DNA of 5,806 nt from Bacteriovoracaceae bacterium UBA2428 (GTDB lineage Bacteria; Bdellovibrionota; UBA2428), in contig DDRA01000166.1 in the NCBI GenBank assembly GCA_002343545.1, positions 27,467 through 33,272 on the forward strand, given 5' to 3'. The notes beneath the pieces were generated by a model. It saw nothing but the letters and a program-made list of their open reading frames with translations. It made no database searches and was not told where the DNA came from. Numbering within the stretch: the first letter of the stretch is position 1; each line of letters opens with the position of its first letter. Below, one piece after another: positions 5,242 to 5,806 of the stretch. The position numbers were made by a program, and so were the translations under genes.

Positions 5242-5806
5242 TTAGAGCGTCGGGCGGATTTCGACCGTGGTCATCTGCGGATCGAAACGCGGCAGGTCGC
5301 GCTCGAAGTCCCTCAGCGAAAGATCTTCGTCGCGCGCCGCGAGCTCGAGCGCTTCGCGCTCGCGTTCCGCCTCGAGACGAAGCTTCGAGATGTTCTTGCG
5401 GATCGCGAAGGCCTCGACGGCCGAAACCGTGACCTCGAGCTCCTTGTCGCGCGCGACGGCTTGGCCGAGCGCGAGAAGCTTGTCGTTCATGAAGAGACCG
5501 GCTCGAAAAGTTCCCGCGGTCGAAGGAACTCGCGAATCGCGATTCGCTTCGGCGATGTACTTGCGAAGACGACGCGATCCCAGCATGTGATCTTCGCTGA
5601 CGCGGAGATCTTCGGGTCCGCGACCCACCACGAAGGTCACCGAGCCGTTTTCAACGCTGCGCTGGCCGCGGCCCAACAAGATTTCGAGGTTAGCGAGCTT
5701 CTTCTCGGTCGCGATCACGCGCGCCCAGTCGCCGACGATCGCCGCCTCGTAAACCCCGGAGTCCTCCATCCAAGGGCGGGCCGAAGCCGAGAAAGCACCC
5801 AAGGTC
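5242..5806 (-). CDS. Unidentified protein, C-terminal part (5' end outside window)
   Basis: The frame is open from the right edge and ends in TAA at 5242-5244, giving about 187 visible residues. I do not recognise the family. Counting from a TTG at 5802, a mixed region with hydrophobic strands (for example SVTFVVGRGPEDLRV at 54-68) is followed by a basic stretch (HMLGSRRLRKYIAEANRDSR, 72-91). A long, strongly charged segment at about 132-170, rich in Arg, Glu and Leu, looks helical and possibly coiled-coil. No membrane segment or catalytic motif is visible. TTG 5802 and ATG 5769 lack a ribosome-binding site and the frame continues past the edge, so it is treated as partial. Codon and amino-acid composition look like the neighbours, and the large uninterrupted frame with an orderly stop 4 bases from the convergent gene supports a real gene. 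Confidence 0.6.
   Translation of the reverse strand, partial: TLGAFSASARPWMEDSGVYEAAIVGDWARVIATEKKLANLEILLGRGQRSVENGSVTFVVGRGPEDLRVSEDHMLGSRRLRKYIAEANRDSRVPSTAGTFRAGLFMNDKLLALGQAVARDKELEVTVSAVEAFAIRKNISKLRLEAEREREALELAARDEDLSLRDFERDLPRFDPQMTTVEIRPTL

Noticed and set aside
1..5806. CRISPR, tRNA, rRNA, insertion sequence, prophage or toxin-antitoxin module
   Set aside because: No regularly spaced repeats, cloverleaf-like sequence, transposase or integrase motif or paired small genes were seen. The genes are metabolic or envelope types packed tightly, with uniform composition.

Overview
The window looks like ordinary chromosomal sequence from a GC-rich Gram-negative bacterium. The Gram-negative call rests on a predicted outer-membrane beta-barrel protein with a signal peptide and a C-terminal aromatic residue. 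The gene mix (GHMP kinase, small membrane-anchored FHA protein, GloB-like hydrolase, HAD phosphatase, ThyA, FolA) would suit a Bdellovibrio/Oligoflexia-type or other deltaproteobacteria-like lineage, but nothing here fixes the taxon and that is only a guess. Coding density is very high: the longest gap between genes is 134 bases. I see no rRNA, tRNA, CRISPR array, insertion sequence or other mobile element.

Layout, left to right. Bases 2-562 (+) hold the C-terminal half of a GHMP-superfamily small-molecule kinase cut by the window edge. It converges on a minus-strand gene at 598-1314 for a cytoplasmic FHA domain followed by three hydrophobic segments. After a 134-base spacer with a perfect 6-bp inverted repeat comes a second minus-strand gene, 1449-2183, a metallo-beta-lactamase-fold hydrolase of the glyoxalase II-like (YcbL/GloB) type. 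It is divergent, across only 46 bases, from a plus-strand run of four genes: an HAD class-IB phosphatase (2230-3093), thymidylate synthase thyA (3171-3965), dihydrofolate reductase folA (3973-4455) and an outer-membrane-type protein (4452-5237). The last gene, 5242 to the right edge on the minus strand, is an unrecognised partial protein that converges on the barrel gene with only 4 bases between the stop codons.

Functionally the clear core is the thyA-folA pair. ThyA makes dTMP from dUMP and oxidises methylene-tetrahydrofolate to dihydrofolate, and FolA reduces dihydrofolate back. The folA ribosome-binding site overlaps the thyA stop codon, and the folA stop overlaps the start of the barrel gene (ATGA), so these three genes are probably transcribed and translated together. 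The HAD phosphatase lies 77 bases upstream on the same strand and may share the transcript.

I found no convincing new defence, mobile or RNA-based system. The points most worth a second look are the outer-membrane protein coupled to folate genes, the membrane-tethered FHA protein, the crowded divergent start region at 2183-2231, and the unidentified protein at the right edge.
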